Part shown: piece after piece, positions 50,170-58,064 of the stretch
Layout of the letters: each line of letters starts with the position of its first letter
Position numbering within the stretch: the stretch's first letter is position 1
Assembly: GCF_036170895.1 (NCBI RefSeq)
Contig: NZ_CP108036.1
Location: forward strand, 6,793,501 to 6,857,500
Reading direction: 5' to 3'
Length of the DNA stretch: 64,000 nt
DNA from: Streptomyces erythrochromogenes
GTDB lineage: Bacteria > Actinomycetota > Actinomycetes > Streptomycetales > Streptomycetaceae
The notes under the pieces: generated by a model
The model's database searches: none
What the model was told of the DNA's origin: nothing
What the model saw: only the letters and a program-made list of their open reading frames with translations
Made by a program: the position numbers and the translations under genes

Positions 50170-52707
50170 ATGAGCGAGGACGTGTCCAGACGTTCGGCGA
50201 TGAGGCTGATCGCGGCGGCGGGCACTGCGGGTGCTTCCCTCGCCGCCGGAGGCTGCGCCCCGACCGTGCCGCCGCCCGGCGCCGTCCCGCGGGGGTCCGC
50301 CGGCGGCGCACCGGGCGCACCCGCCGCCGGGAGCGGTACCGGCACCGGCACGGGAGGCGCCGCCCGGATCGACGCCCTGCTGGAGCGGCTCACCCTCGAG
50401 GAGAAGACCGCCCTGCTGCACGGGGCCGCCGACCCCGCCCCCCGGGGCCAGGCCGGATACGTGCCCGGCGTACCGCGGCTGGGCATCCCGGCCCTGCGCC
50501 TGGCCGACGGGCCCGCCGGGGTGCGGGTCGACCGGCCCGCCACCGCACTGCCCGCGCCGGTGCTGCTCGCCTCCGCCTTCGACCCGGCGCTGGCCCGCGA
50601 GTACGGACGCGTCATCGGCCGCGAGGGCCGGGCCCTCGGCCAGGACGTCGTCCTGGCCCCCATGGTCAACCTCATCCGCACCCCGTACGCCGGCCGGAAC
50701 TTCGAGACCTTCTCCGAGGACCCGCGCCTGACCGCCGACCTGGTCGGCGAGCTGGTCCGCGGCATCCAGGACGAGGGACTCATCGCCACCGTCAAGCACT
50801 TCGCCCTCAACAACCAGGAACAGGGCCGCGACACCGTCGACGTGACCGTCGGCGAGCAGACCCTGCGCGAGACCGAGCTGCGGGGCTTCGAGGCCGCCGT
50901 CGCCGCCGGCGCGGGCGCCGTCATGGGCTCCTACAACAAGGTCAACGGCGTCCACGCCTGCGAGAGCGGGCCCCTGCTCGACGAACTGCTGCGGGGGAGC
51001 TGGGGGTTCGACGGCTGGGTGGTCTCCGACTGGGGTGCCGCCCACAGCACCGTCGCCGCCATCCGCGCCGGCCTCGACATGGAAATGCCCGGAGGCACCC
51101 ACTTCGGCGAGCCGCTGCGCGAGGCGGTGCGCGGCGGCTCGGTACCGGAGGCCGCCGTGGACCAGGCCGTGCACCGGATCCTGACCACCATGGACCGCTT
51201 CGGGCTGCTCGCGGCCCGGCAATCCGCCCGGCCCCCGCGCGACGCCGCGGCCGGGGCCCGCGTCGCCCGCAAGGTGGCCACCGCCGGGGCGGTGCTCCTG
51301 CGCAACGAGCACGGCACCCTGCCGCTGACCGGGGCCGCGGCCCGCTCGATCGCGGTGATCGGGCCCACCGCCCAGGTGCCGTTCACCGGCGGCGGGGGCA
51401 GCTCGCACGTGGTCCCCGACGGCGCGGCCGCCCCGCTCACCGCCATCCGGCGGCGGGCCGGGAACGGAGGGGCCGTGCACCACGCCCTCGGCGAGGACCT
51501 CTACGGGCGGCCGCTCCCCGCGAAGCTGCTGACTCCGGCCGCGGACCTGGAGGCCCGCGAGGTCGGCCCCGGGCGCGTGTGGACGTACGAGGGCGAGTTC
51601 CGCCTGGCGGCGGACGACGAGTGGACCCTGCTGGTCCACTACACCGGGAAGCGGCCCGGCGTACGCCTCGACGGGGAGGAGCTGTTCCCCGTCCGGCCGG
51701 GCATGGCCGAGCACTACGCGGGCGGACTGCTCGGCTCCGCACCCGACGGGATGGCCGTGCGCCGCCGCACCCTCGCGCTCAAGGCGGGCACCCACCGGCT
51801 CGCCCTGACCGCCGCCGGCGGGGACAAGGGCCAGCGCCTGCGCCTGCGCCACATCACCGGGGCGATCCGGGCCGCGGACCTCGCCGAGGCGGTGCGCACC
51901 GCGAAGGCGGCCCGCAGCGTGGTCCTGTTCGCCTACGAGGACTCCACCGAGGGCAGGGACCGCACCTCGCTCGCGCTCCCCGGCGGGCAGGAGCGGCTGA
52001 TCGAGGCGGTGGCCGCCGCGAACCCCCGTACGACGGTCGTGCTCAACACCTCGTCCGCCACCACCATGCCGTGGCTCTCCCGTACCGGAGCCGTCCTCCA
52101 GATGTACTACCCGGGGCAGGAGGGTGCCGGAGCCACCGCCGACGTGCTCTTCGGCGACGTGGACCCCGGGGGCCGCCTCACCCAGACCTTCCCGGCCGAC
52201 GAGCGGACGACCCCGGTCGGCTCGGACCCGTCGCGCTACCCGGGGGTGGGCGGCCGACAGGAGTACGCAGAGGGCGTCCACGTGGGCCACCGCTGGTACG
52301 ACACCGAGCGGGAGACCCCGCTCTTCCCCTTCGGGCACGGCCTGTCCTACACGACCTGGCAGTACGAGAAGCTCACGGTCCGGCCGCAGCGCGGCGGGCT
52401 GCGCGTGGAGTTCACGGTCCGCAACACCGGCCGGCGCAAGGGCACGGACGTGGCCCAGGTGTATGTCGGCCCCTCCGAGGAGCTCCGGCTCGACCAGCCG
52501 GTGCGCGCACTCGCCGGCTACCGGCGGATCACCCTCGCGCCGGGCGCGGCGCAGCGCGTCACCGTCGACATCGATGCCCGGACGCTGTCGTCGTGGGACC
52601 CGGACAAGCACGCCTGGGTGCGGGGCACCGGCCGCCGCGAGGTGTTCGCGGGACGTTCCTCGCGGGAACTGCCTCTGAGGTCAAAGGTCGTGCCGGCGAG
52701 CCGATAG
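50170..52707 (+). CDS. GH3 beta-glucosidase-like lipoprotein with PA14-like insert
   Basis: An 845-residue glycoside hydrolase family 3 enzyme. The N-terminus SRRSAMRLIAAAGTAG is a Tat-type signal with an AGGC lipobox, so it is a Tat-exported lipoprotein. The GH3 N domain ends with the catalytic nucleophile Asp287 in GWVVSDWGAAHS; KHFALNNQE and GSYNKVNG are also present. The second domain has a PA14-like insert around EGEFRLAADDEWTLLVHYTG, and the C-terminus is a fibronectin III-like domain (VEFTVRNTGRRKGTDVAQVYVG). It should cleave beta-linked glucosides outside the cell. Start ATG 50170 with GGGAG. Confidence 0.92.
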   Translation: MSEDVSRRSAMRLIAAAGTAGASLAAGGCAPTVPPPGAVPRGSAGGAPGAPAAGSGTGTGTGGAARIDALLERLTLEEKTALLHGAADPAPRGQAGYVPGVPRLGIPALRLADGPAGVRVDRPATALPAPVLLASAFDPALAREYGRVIGREGRALGQDVVLAPMVNLIRTPYAGRNFETFSEDPRLTADLVGELVRGIQDEGLIATVKHFALNNQEQGRDTVDVTVGEQTLRETELRGFEAAVAAGAGAVMGSYNKVNGVHACESGPLLDELLRGSWGFDGWVVSDWGAAHSTVAAIRAGLDMEMPGGTHFGEPLREAVRGGSVPEAAVDQAVHRILTTMDRFGLLAARQSARPPRDAAAGARVARKVATAGAVLLRNEHGTLPLTGAAARSIAVIGPTAQVPFTGGGGSSHVVPDGAAAPLTAIRRRAGNGGAVHHALGEDLYGRPLPAKLLTPAADLEAREVGPGRVWTYEGEFRLAADDEWTLLVHYTGKRPGVRLDGEELFPVRPGMAEHYAGGLLGSAPDGMAVRRRTLALKAGTHRLALTAAGGDKGQRLRLRHITGAIRAADLAEAVRTAKAARSVVLFAYEDSTEGRDRTSLALPGGQERLIEAVAAANPRTTVVLNTSSATTMPWLSRTGAVLQMYYPGQEGAGATADVLFGDVDPGGRLTQTFPADERTTPVGSDPSRYPGVGGRQEYAEGVHVGHRWYDTERETPLFPFGHGLSYTTWQYEKLTVRPQRGGLRVEFTVRNTGRRKGTDVAQVYVGPSEELRLDQPVRALAGYRRITLAPGAAQRVTVDIDARTLSSWDPDKHAWVRGTGRREVFAGRSSRELPLRSKVVPASR

Positions 52708-52765
52708 GCTGCCCGTTCGGCGTGTCACAGGGGGCGCGCCGGGGACGATTCGGGAGGACGTACCG

Positions 52766-53437
52766 GTGCACATCCAGGAATGGCTGGAGACGATTCCGGC
52801 GGTCAGCATCTATCTCCTGGTGGGTCTGGTCATCGGCCTGGAGAGCCTCGGCATCCCGCTGCCCGGCGAGATCGTCCTGGTCAGCTCGGCGCTGCTGGCC
52901 TCGCAGCACGGGGAGATCGACCCCGTCGTACTGGGGCTCTGCGCGATCACCGGCGCCATCGTGGGCGACTCGATCGGCTACGCCATCGGGCGCAGGGGCG
53001 GCAAGCCGCTGCTGGACCGGCTGGGCCGGCGCTTCCCGAAGCACTTCGGACCCCAGCAGGTGGCCCTGGCGGAACGCTCCTTCGAGAAGTGGGGCATGTG
53101 GGCCGTCTTCTTCGGCCGGTTCGTGGCGCTGCTGCGGATCTTCGCCGGGCCGCTGGCGGGCGTGCTGCAGATGCCGTACTGGCGGTTCCTCGTCGCCAAC
53201 GTCCTCGGCGGGATCCTCTGGGCGGGCGGAACGACCGCCGTCATCTACTCGGTCGGCATCGTCGCTGAGCCCTGGCTGAAGCGGTTCTCCTGGCTGGCCC
53301 TGGGCCTCGCCGTGGTGTTCGGGCTCGTCGTGACCCTGGTGGTGCGCAGCCGGATGAAGAAGGCGGCCGAGGCCGCCGGGGCAGCCGGCGCGGAGATCCC
53401 CGCGCAGTCGGCGGCCCGCGCCACCGTCGGCGACTGA
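52766..53437 (+). CDS. DedA family membrane protein
   Basis: A 223-residue DedA/VTT-domain protein: ESLGIPLPGEIVLVSSALLAS with the Glu and Pro motif, GAIVGDSIGYAIGRRGGKPL, and FFGRFVALLRIFAGPLAGVLQMPYWRFLVANVLGGILWA with conserved Arg. DedA proteins probably flip undecaprenyl phosphate or phospholipids and affect membrane potential and antimicrobial-peptide resistance. GTG 52766 has GGGAGGA. It parallels the TVP38 protein at 41950. Confidence 0.93.
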   Translation: MHIQEWLETIPAVSIYLLVGLVIGLESLGIPLPGEIVLVSSALLASQHGEIDPVVLGLCAITGAIVGDSIGYAIGRRGGKPLLDRLGRRFPKHFGPQQVALAERSFEKWGMWAVFFGRFVALLRIFAGPLAGVLQMPYWRFLVANVLGGILWAGGTTAVIYSVGIVAEPWLKRFSWLALGLAVVFGLVVTLVVRSRMKKAAEAAGAAGAEIPAQSAARATVGD

Positions 53438-53571
53438 CGGCGGCGGAGACGCCGGGGCCGGACCGGCCGGCCGGAGTGGTCGGACGGGGGCCGGGAGGGC
53501 TCTCGCACGCGGCGCCGCCCCACCGAGCGGACGGTTCGGGAAGGGCGGGAGCGGCATCCGGGGACGGCGTC

Positions 53572-54117
53572 CTAGGCGTCCGGGGTGACCGAGGCGCGGT
53601 GCTGCTTGGCCAGCTCCACGTACATCAGGGCGTTGATGCGGATGTGCTCGCGCTCCTCCTCGGTCAGCTCGCGCCGCACCTTCGCGGGGACGCCCGCGAC
53701 GAGCGAGCCGGGCGGGACGACCATGCCCTGCGGGACCAGCGCCTGCGCGGCGACCAGGGAACCGGCGCCGATGACCGCGCCGTTCAGGATGGTGGCGCCC
53801 ATGCCGATCAGGCAGTCGTCCTCGACGGTGCAGCCGTGCACGACGGCGTTGTGGCCGATGGAGACGCGCTCCCCGATGGACACGGGGAAGCCCGGGTCCA
53901 CGTGGAGCGTGCAGTTGTCCTGCACGTTGCTGTCGGCGCCGAGGGCGATCGGGCCGCAGTCGGCGCGCAGCACCGCCGAGTACCAGATGCTGGCGCCGGC
54001 GGCGAGGGTGACGTCGCCGACCGCGACCGAGGTGGGCGCGGTGAAGGCCGTGGGGTCGATGTCCGGGGTCTTTCCGCCGACACCCGCCACGAGTGCCTGG
54101 GCCGCCTGGTGCGTCAT
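53572..54117 (-). CDS. Gamma-carbonic anhydrase family protein
   Basis: A 181-residue left-handed beta-helix protein. Hexapeptide repeats run through VQDNCTLHVDPG and IGHNAVVHGC, placing the zinc His72, His89 and His94 exactly as in gamma-CA/CaiE proteins, followed by IGMGATILNGAVIGAGSLVAAQALV and a C-terminal helix. Start ATG 54117 with GAGGAAGAG. Either a carbonic anhydrase or a CoA-dependent activator. Confidence 0.9.
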   Translation of the reverse strand: MTHQAAQALVAGVGGKTPDIDPTAFTAPTSVAVGDVTLAAGASIWYSAVLRADCGPIALGADSNVQDNCTLHVDPGFPVSIGERVSIGHNAVVHGCTVEDDCLIGMGATILNGAVIGAGSLVAAQALVPQGMVVPPGSLVAGVPAKVRRELTEEEREHIRINALMYVELAKQHRASVTPDA

Positions 54118-54265
54118 GTTCTCTTCCTCTGCCGTCCGTCGTCTGTGGTCAGTGGTCTGTCGTCCTGGTGCCGCGCCAACAGCACGGTAGGGCACACGGC
54201 CCACCGCTCCCGCGATGGGGTGAAGATCACAGGATCGTCGTCCGGCCGACCGGGGCCCGGCGCAC

Positions 54266-54277
54266 TACCGTGGCCGG
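54266..54277 (+). promoter_or_regulatory. Leaderless -10 (TACCGT) of acyltransferase gene
   Basis: TACCGT (54266-54271), 6 bases, then GTG 54278; no ribosome binding site. Confidence 0.55.
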
Positions 54278-55141
54278 GTGCCGAAGAAACAGAACACGTT
54301 CTCATCTGTGGCGGCCCTGCGCCGCAGGCTGGCGAGCCGCGTGGTCCACACCGGCTGGCGCTGGATGCAGCAGGCCGGCGCCGTGACCGCGCAGACTCCG
54401 GGCCGGCTGCGGTTCGGTGCGATCGGGGACGGCACCCGGCTCGCGTTCCCGCAGGGCACGGTCTTCGGCGAGCGGTGGATCCGGCTCGGCGGGCACTGCA
54501 TCATCGGCGAGCAGGTCACCCTGACCGCCGGCATGATGCCGGACCTCGACCTGGGCGCCGAACCGATGCTGGTGCTCGGCGACGGGGTGGTCATCGGCCG
54601 GGACAGTCACGTCATCGCGGACGCCCGCATCACGATCGGGTCGAACACCTTCTGCGGGCCCGGCGTCTACATCACGTCCACGAACCACAGCTACGACGAT
54701 CCGCACGAGCCCATCGGGCGGCAGTGGCCGCGCAGTGCACCGGTGGAGATCGGCTCCGGCTGCTGGCTCGGCACCGGTTCGGTGATCCTGCCGGGCGCGC
54801 GACTGGGTCGCAACGTCGTCGTGGCCGCGGGGGCCGTGGTACGGGGCGAAGTGCCCGATCACGCCGTGGTCGCGGGGGCGCCGGCGCGCATCGTACGGCG
54901 CTGGACGCCGGAGACGGGCTGGCAGCCGCCGCTGCGGACCCCGGCGCCCGTTCCGATCCCGGACGGCATGACATCGCAGCAGCTGCGGGGGCTGGCCGAG
55001 CTCACCGAGGCCGAGCTGGCCGAGGTCGAGCACGCGGGGGCCGAGCACGCGGAGGTCGAGCACGCGGAGGCCGAGCACGCGGAGGCCGGGCGCGCGGGGG
55101 CCGGGCACGCGGGGGCCGAGCTCGCCGAGGCCGAGAAGTAG
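54278..55141 (+). CDS. LbH acyltransferase with His/Glu pentapeptide repeat tail
   Basis: A 287-residue hexapeptide-repeat acyltransferase of the maltose/xenobiotic acetyltransferase type, with hexapeptides at LGDGVVIGRDSHVIADARITIG, GPGVYITSTNHSYDDPHEPIG (catalytic His-type loop) and ARLGRNVVVAAGAVVRGEVPDHAVVAGAPARIV. After about residue 240 follows an unusual tail of eight-plus five-residue units (Glu-Ala/Val-Glu-His-Ala type) encoded by a 15-nt tandem repeat. The tail is likely helical and may bind metal through His. The gene is divergent from gamma-CA. Confidence 0.85.
   Translation: MPKKQNTFSSVAALRRRLASRVVHTGWRWMQQAGAVTAQTPGRLRFGAIGDGTRLAFPQGTVFGERWIRLGGHCIIGEQVTLTAGMMPDLDLGAEPMLVLGDGVVIGRDSHVIADARITIGSNTFCGPGVYITSTNHSYDDPHEPIGRQWPRSAPVEIGSGCWLGTGSVILPGARLGRNVVVAAGAVVRGEVPDHAVVAGAPARIVRRWTPETGWQPPLRTPAPVPIPDGMTSQQLRGLAELTEAELAEVEHAGAEHAEVEHAEAEHAEAGRAGAGHAGAELAEAEK
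55007..55138 (+). repeat. 15-nt tandem repeat encoding pentapeptides
   Basis: Eight full units plus one partial of GAGGYCGAGCACGCG-type sequence, in frame with the acyltransferase gene and ending at its stop codon; consecutive units differ by one to four bases. Copy number is expected to vary between strains. Confidence 0.9.
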
Positions 55142-55159
55142 GGCGCCCGTAGGGAAGCC

Positions 55160-56026
55160 TCAGCCGGCGGCCAGCAGGACCGTTCCCGCGAGGGCCAGGC
55201 CGGCACCCGCCGCCTGGACGGTGCGCAGTCGCTCCTTGAGGAAGGCGAAGGCGGCGAGCGCGGTGATCACCGGGTAGAGCGAGGACAGTACGGCGGCCAT
55301 GGTGACGGGGCCGTTCTGGGCGGCGACGGAGTACGTGCCGTTCGCCGCGACGTCCGCCAGGCCGACGAAGGCCAGCGCGGGCAGCAGCCCCCACAGGATC
55401 CGCGGGCCGGTGCCCTCCGGGAGGGCGGGGACACCGCGCCGGGACTGCACCCAGAGGGCTGCGCCGCCGACGGCGACGTTGGTGACCCGCTGGACGAACA
55501 GGGCGAGGAAGAGCCCGGTGAGGGTGGTGGAGGCCTGCGCTATCAGGGCCATCACGGCGCCGAAGCCGAAGGCCGCGACCAGGGTGAGGACCACGGCCTG
55601 CCGCTGGACGGGGGCGCCGCGCAGTTCGGGTCCGCCGGCGAGGACGATGCCGACGACGGCCACGGCGATACCGGCGAACTGGCCCGGGCCGGGCCGCTCG
55701 CCCAGCATCAGCCCGGCGGCGACGGGCACGACCACGCCGAGGGAGCCGAGCGGCGAGACCACGCCCATCGGGCCGAGGGCCAGCGCCTTGTAGAAGCTGA
55801 GCATGGCGACCGGTCCGACCAGGCCGGCGGCGACGGCGAACCACAGCCGGGGGTCGGCCTCGTGCCAGGCGCCGGTGCCGAGGACCACGGCGCCCAGCAC
55901 GACGACGGCGACGACCTGCGAGACGACGACCACCGTGAGCGCCGGTATCTTGCGGGTCAGCAGCCCGCCGCCGAAGTCGGCGAGGCCCCACAGCACGGCT
56001 GTGGCCAGGGCGAAGAGGGCGGTCAT
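55160..56026 (-). CDS. EamA/DMT family transporter
   Basis: A 288-residue exporter, the fourth in the window: ALATAVLWGLADFGGGLLTRKIPALTVVVVSQVV, SFYKALALGPMGVVSPLGSLGVVVPVAAGLMLGERP and, in the second repeat, LADVAANGTYSVAAQNGPVTMAAVLSSLYPVITALAAFAFLKERL. Start ATG 56026 with GAGG 6-7 nt upstream. It is divergent from an XRE-cupin regulator, whose binding sites probably are the AGTGCA hexamers in between. Substrate unknown. Confidence 0.88.
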   Translation of the reverse strand: MTALFALATAVLWGLADFGGGLLTRKIPALTVVVVSQVVAVVVLGAVVLGTGAWHEADPRLWFAVAAGLVGPVAMLSFYKALALGPMGVVSPLGSLGVVVPVAAGLMLGERPGPGQFAGIAVAVVGIVLAGGPELRGAPVQRQAVVLTLVAAFGFGAVMALIAQASTTLTGLFLALFVQRVTNVAVGGAALWVQSRRGVPALPEGTGPRILWGLLPALAFVGLADVAANGTYSVAAQNGPVTMAAVLSSLYPVITALAAFAFLKERLRTVQAAGAGLALAGTVLLAAG

Positions 56027-56044
56027 CGGGAGGCCTCGCAGTAC

Positions 56045-56094
56045 AGTGCAGTGAACGCCGGAGTGCAGCATCGAATACGGAACACGTTAGTGCA
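56045..56094. promoter_or_regulatory. Three AGTGCA hexamers between eamA and XRE gene
   Basis: AGTGCA occurs at 56045-56050, 56062-56067 and 56089-56094, all on the plus strand, spaced 17 and 27 bases. The promoter of the eamA gene must lie here. Confidence 0.5.
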
Positions 56095-56130
56095 CCCTGT
56101 TGGACCGTGTCATCCAGGATATTGGACGGA

Positions 56131-56769
56131 ATGGTGTCGGATCTCGAACAGCTCAGCCAGGCGCTCGCCCGGAACCTCAAGAGGTGGCGCGGAGAGCGCG
56201 GCTTCACGCTGGACTCCCTGGCGGCCCGCGCCGGCGTGAGCCGCGGGATGATCATCCAGATCGAGCAGGCCCGTACGAACCCCAGCGTGGGCACCACGGT
56301 CCGGCTGGCCGACGCGCTGGGCGTCAGCATCTCCGCGCTCCTGGACTACGACCGCGGCCCCCAGGTCCGGGTCGTCCCACCGGAGCAGGTGGTGCGGATC
56401 TGGTCGAGCGAGGCGGGCAGCTCCACGACCATGCTGATCGGCACCGACGAGCGCGGGCCCATGGAGCTGTGGACCTGGCACCTGGTACCGGGGGAGGGCA
56501 CGGACTCCGTCCCGCACCCCTCCGGCACCATCGAGATGCTGCACGTCACCGCCGGGGAGCTGACCCTGGTGGTCGGCGAGGAGGAGTTCCGCGTCCCCAC
56601 CGGAGCCGCGGCCGCCTTCGAGGCCAACCTCCCGCACTCCTACCGCAACGAAGGCTCCGTGCCGATGGAGATGACCCTCGCGGTGTCGGTCCCGCCGGTG
56701 TCCGCGCCGGTCCCCGCGACCGCGACCGCGCACGCACACGGCGGCACGGCCGCGGGCCGGGAAGGTTAA
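56131..56769 (+). CDS. XRE-family regulator with cupin domain
   Basis: A 212-residue regulator with an XRE helix-turn-helix (LARNLKRWRGERGFTLDSLAARAGVSRGMIIQIEQARTNPSVGTTVRLADAL) and a C-terminal cupin (VPHPSGTIEMLHVTAGELTLVVGEEEFRVPTG), the architecture of amino-acid or polyamine-linked regulators. ATG 56131 is preceded by GATATT (56118-56123), 7 bases away, and may be leaderless; the frame is open to GTG 56107. Divergent EamA gene is the probable target. Its stop codon shares a TTAA with the stop of the convergent CoA-binding gene. Confidence 0.88.
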   Translation: MVSDLEQLSQALARNLKRWRGERGFTLDSLAARAGVSRGMIIQIEQARTNPSVGTTVRLADALGVSISALLDYDRGPQVRVVPPEQVVRIWSSEAGSSTTMLIGTDERGPMELWTWHLVPGEGTDSVPHPSGTIEMLHVTAGELTLVVGEEEFRVPTGAAAAFEANLPHSYRNEGSVPMEMTLAVSVPPVSAPVPATATAHAHGGTAAGREG

Positions 56770-57170
56770 AGGGCCGGGATCTCGATCGCCGGGCAGCGGT
56801 CCATCACCATCGTCAGCCCGGCCTCGCGGGTCCGGTCGAAGGCGGCCTCGTCGATCACGCCGAGCTGGAACCAGACGGCCTCGGCGCCGACGGCGGCCGC
56901 CTGGTCGGCCACGGCCCCGGCCAGCTCGCTGTTCACGAAGACGTCCACCACGTCCACCTTGAACGGGATCGCCTCCAGCGAGGCGTACCCCGGCTCGCCG
57001 TGCACGGTCTCGGCCTTGGGGTGCACGGGGACCACGCGCTTGCCGTACTGCTGGAGCACACGGGCCACCCCGTAGGCCGCCCGGTCCCGGTTGTTCGAGA
57101 GGCCCACCACGGCCCAGGTGTCGCCGAGCTCGGTGAGGATCTTGCGAATGGTTGCCGGATCGCCGTACAC
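56766..57170 (-). CDS. CoA-binding domain protein (YccU-like)
   Basis: A 134-residue Rossmann-like CoA-binding protein: TWAVVGLSNNRDRAAYGVARVLQQYGKRVVPVHPKAETVHGEPGYASLEAIP, then VDVVDVFVNSELAGAVADQAAAVGAEAVWFQLGV and MDRCPAIE with a Cys near the end. This is the YccU family, perhaps an acyl-CoA or CoA-sensor. Start ATG 57170. The stop overlaps the XRE gene by four bases (TTAA). Confidence 0.88.
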   Translation of the reverse strand: MYGDPATIRKILTELGDTWAVVGLSNNRDRAAYGVARVLQQYGKRVVPVHPKAETVHGEPGYASLEAIPFKVDVVDVFVNSELAGAVADQAAAVGAEAVWFQLGVIDEAAFDRTREAGLTMVMDRCPAIEIPAL

Positions 57171-57340
57171 GCGTGCCGCCTCCTGCTGCTGTCTGCCGTC
57201 GTCTGCTGCTCAGCCGCATCAACCGAAATCCCGCACCCCCGATTCCCGCTGGCCGCTCGGCACACACCCCGCCCGGCAGGCCGGGCCCGCCCGGGAAGGC
57301 GGTGCCGCAGCGGGGCGCCGGGGCCTGAGCGGCCACGGAC

Positions 57341-57352
57341 TAGGGTGGAGCG
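57341..57352 (+). promoter_or_regulatory. Leaderless -10 (TAGGGT) of yigZ-like gene
   Basis: TAGGGT (57341-57346), 6 bases, then GTG 57353, the same element and spacing as upstream of the DUF151 gene. A GGAG inside the spacer is only 2 bases from the start. Confidence 0.6.
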
Positions 57353-57979
57353 GTGAAGGCAGACCAGTACGTGACGGTGGCCCGTGAGGGCGTGCACGAG
57401 TCGGAGATCAACCGCTCGCGCTTCCTGTGCTCGCTCGCGCCCGCCGCGACCGAGCGGGAGGCGCAGGAGTTCGTCGCACGCATCCGCAAGGAGCACCCCA
57501 CCGCCTCGCACAACTGCTACGCCTACGTCATCGGCGCCGACGCAGCCGTCCAGAAGGCCAGTGACGACGGGGAGCCCGGCGGTACCGCCGGGGTGCCCAT
57601 GCTGCAGATGCTCATGCGCCGGGACGTCCGCTACGCCGTCGCCGTCGTCACCCGCTACTACGGAGGCGTCAAGCTCGGCGCAGGCGGGCTGATCCGGGCC
57701 TACGGCGGCGTCGTCGGCGAGGCGCTCGACGAACTCGGCACCGTGACCCGGCGGCGCTACCGGCTGGCCACCGTCACCGTCGACCACCAGCGGGCCGGCA
57801 AGACCCAGAACGACCTGCGCTCCACCGGCCGGACCGTGGTGGACCTGCGCTACGGGGCCGCCGTGGAGATCGAGGTCGCCCTCCCCGAGGCGGATCTGCC
57901 CGCCTTCGAGGCCTGGCTCGCCGACAGCACGGCCGGTACGGCCGCCCTCACCCTCGGCGGGGAGACGTACGCGCCCTGA
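57353..57979 (+). CDS. YigZ/IMPACT family protein
   Basis: A 208-residue protein of the UPF0029 (IMPACT) family: SRFLCSLAPAATEREAQEFVARIRKEHPTASHNCYAYVIG, DDGEPGGTAGVPMLQML, AVVTRYYGGVKLGAGGLIRAYGGVV, then a C-terminal YigZ domain. The RYYGGVKLGAGGL core is diagnostic. Family members modulate translation in eukaryotes; bacterial function is unclear. Probably leaderless from TAGGGT. Confidence 0.92.
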   Translation: MKADQYVTVAREGVHESEINRSRFLCSLAPAATEREAQEFVARIRKEHPTASHNCYAYVIGADAAVQKASDDGEPGGTAGVPMLQMLMRRDVRYAVAVVTRYYGGVKLGAGGLIRAYGGVVGEALDELGTVTRRRYRLATVTVDHQRAGKTQNDLRSTGRTVVDLRYGAAVEIEVALPEADLPAFEAWLADSTAGTAALTLGGETYAP

Positions 57980-57997
57980 GCGCCCCCGGGGACGGGT

Positions 57998-58064
57998 TAG
58001 CGTAGTGGGGTTCAGCGAGCGGGAGACGACCAGGGGGAGACGGCATGTGCGGCGGGGCCGGCGA
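57998..58064 (+). promoter_or_regulatory. sbcD leader with a 7-codon uORF
   Basis: A TAGCGT -10 candidate lies at 57998-58003. AGGGGGAG (58032-58039) precedes ATG 58045, which opens a frame of seven codons (MCGGAGE) ending in TGA at 58066-58068. That stop overlaps the sbcD GTG start (58065) as GTGA, so translation of sbcD is likely coupled to this short uORF rather than to its own ribosome site. Confidence 0.6.

Noticed and set aside
49989..53279. 1096-residue plus-strand frame over the GH3 gene
   Set aside because: An Arg-rich alternative frame of the GH3 and DedA genes without any domain.
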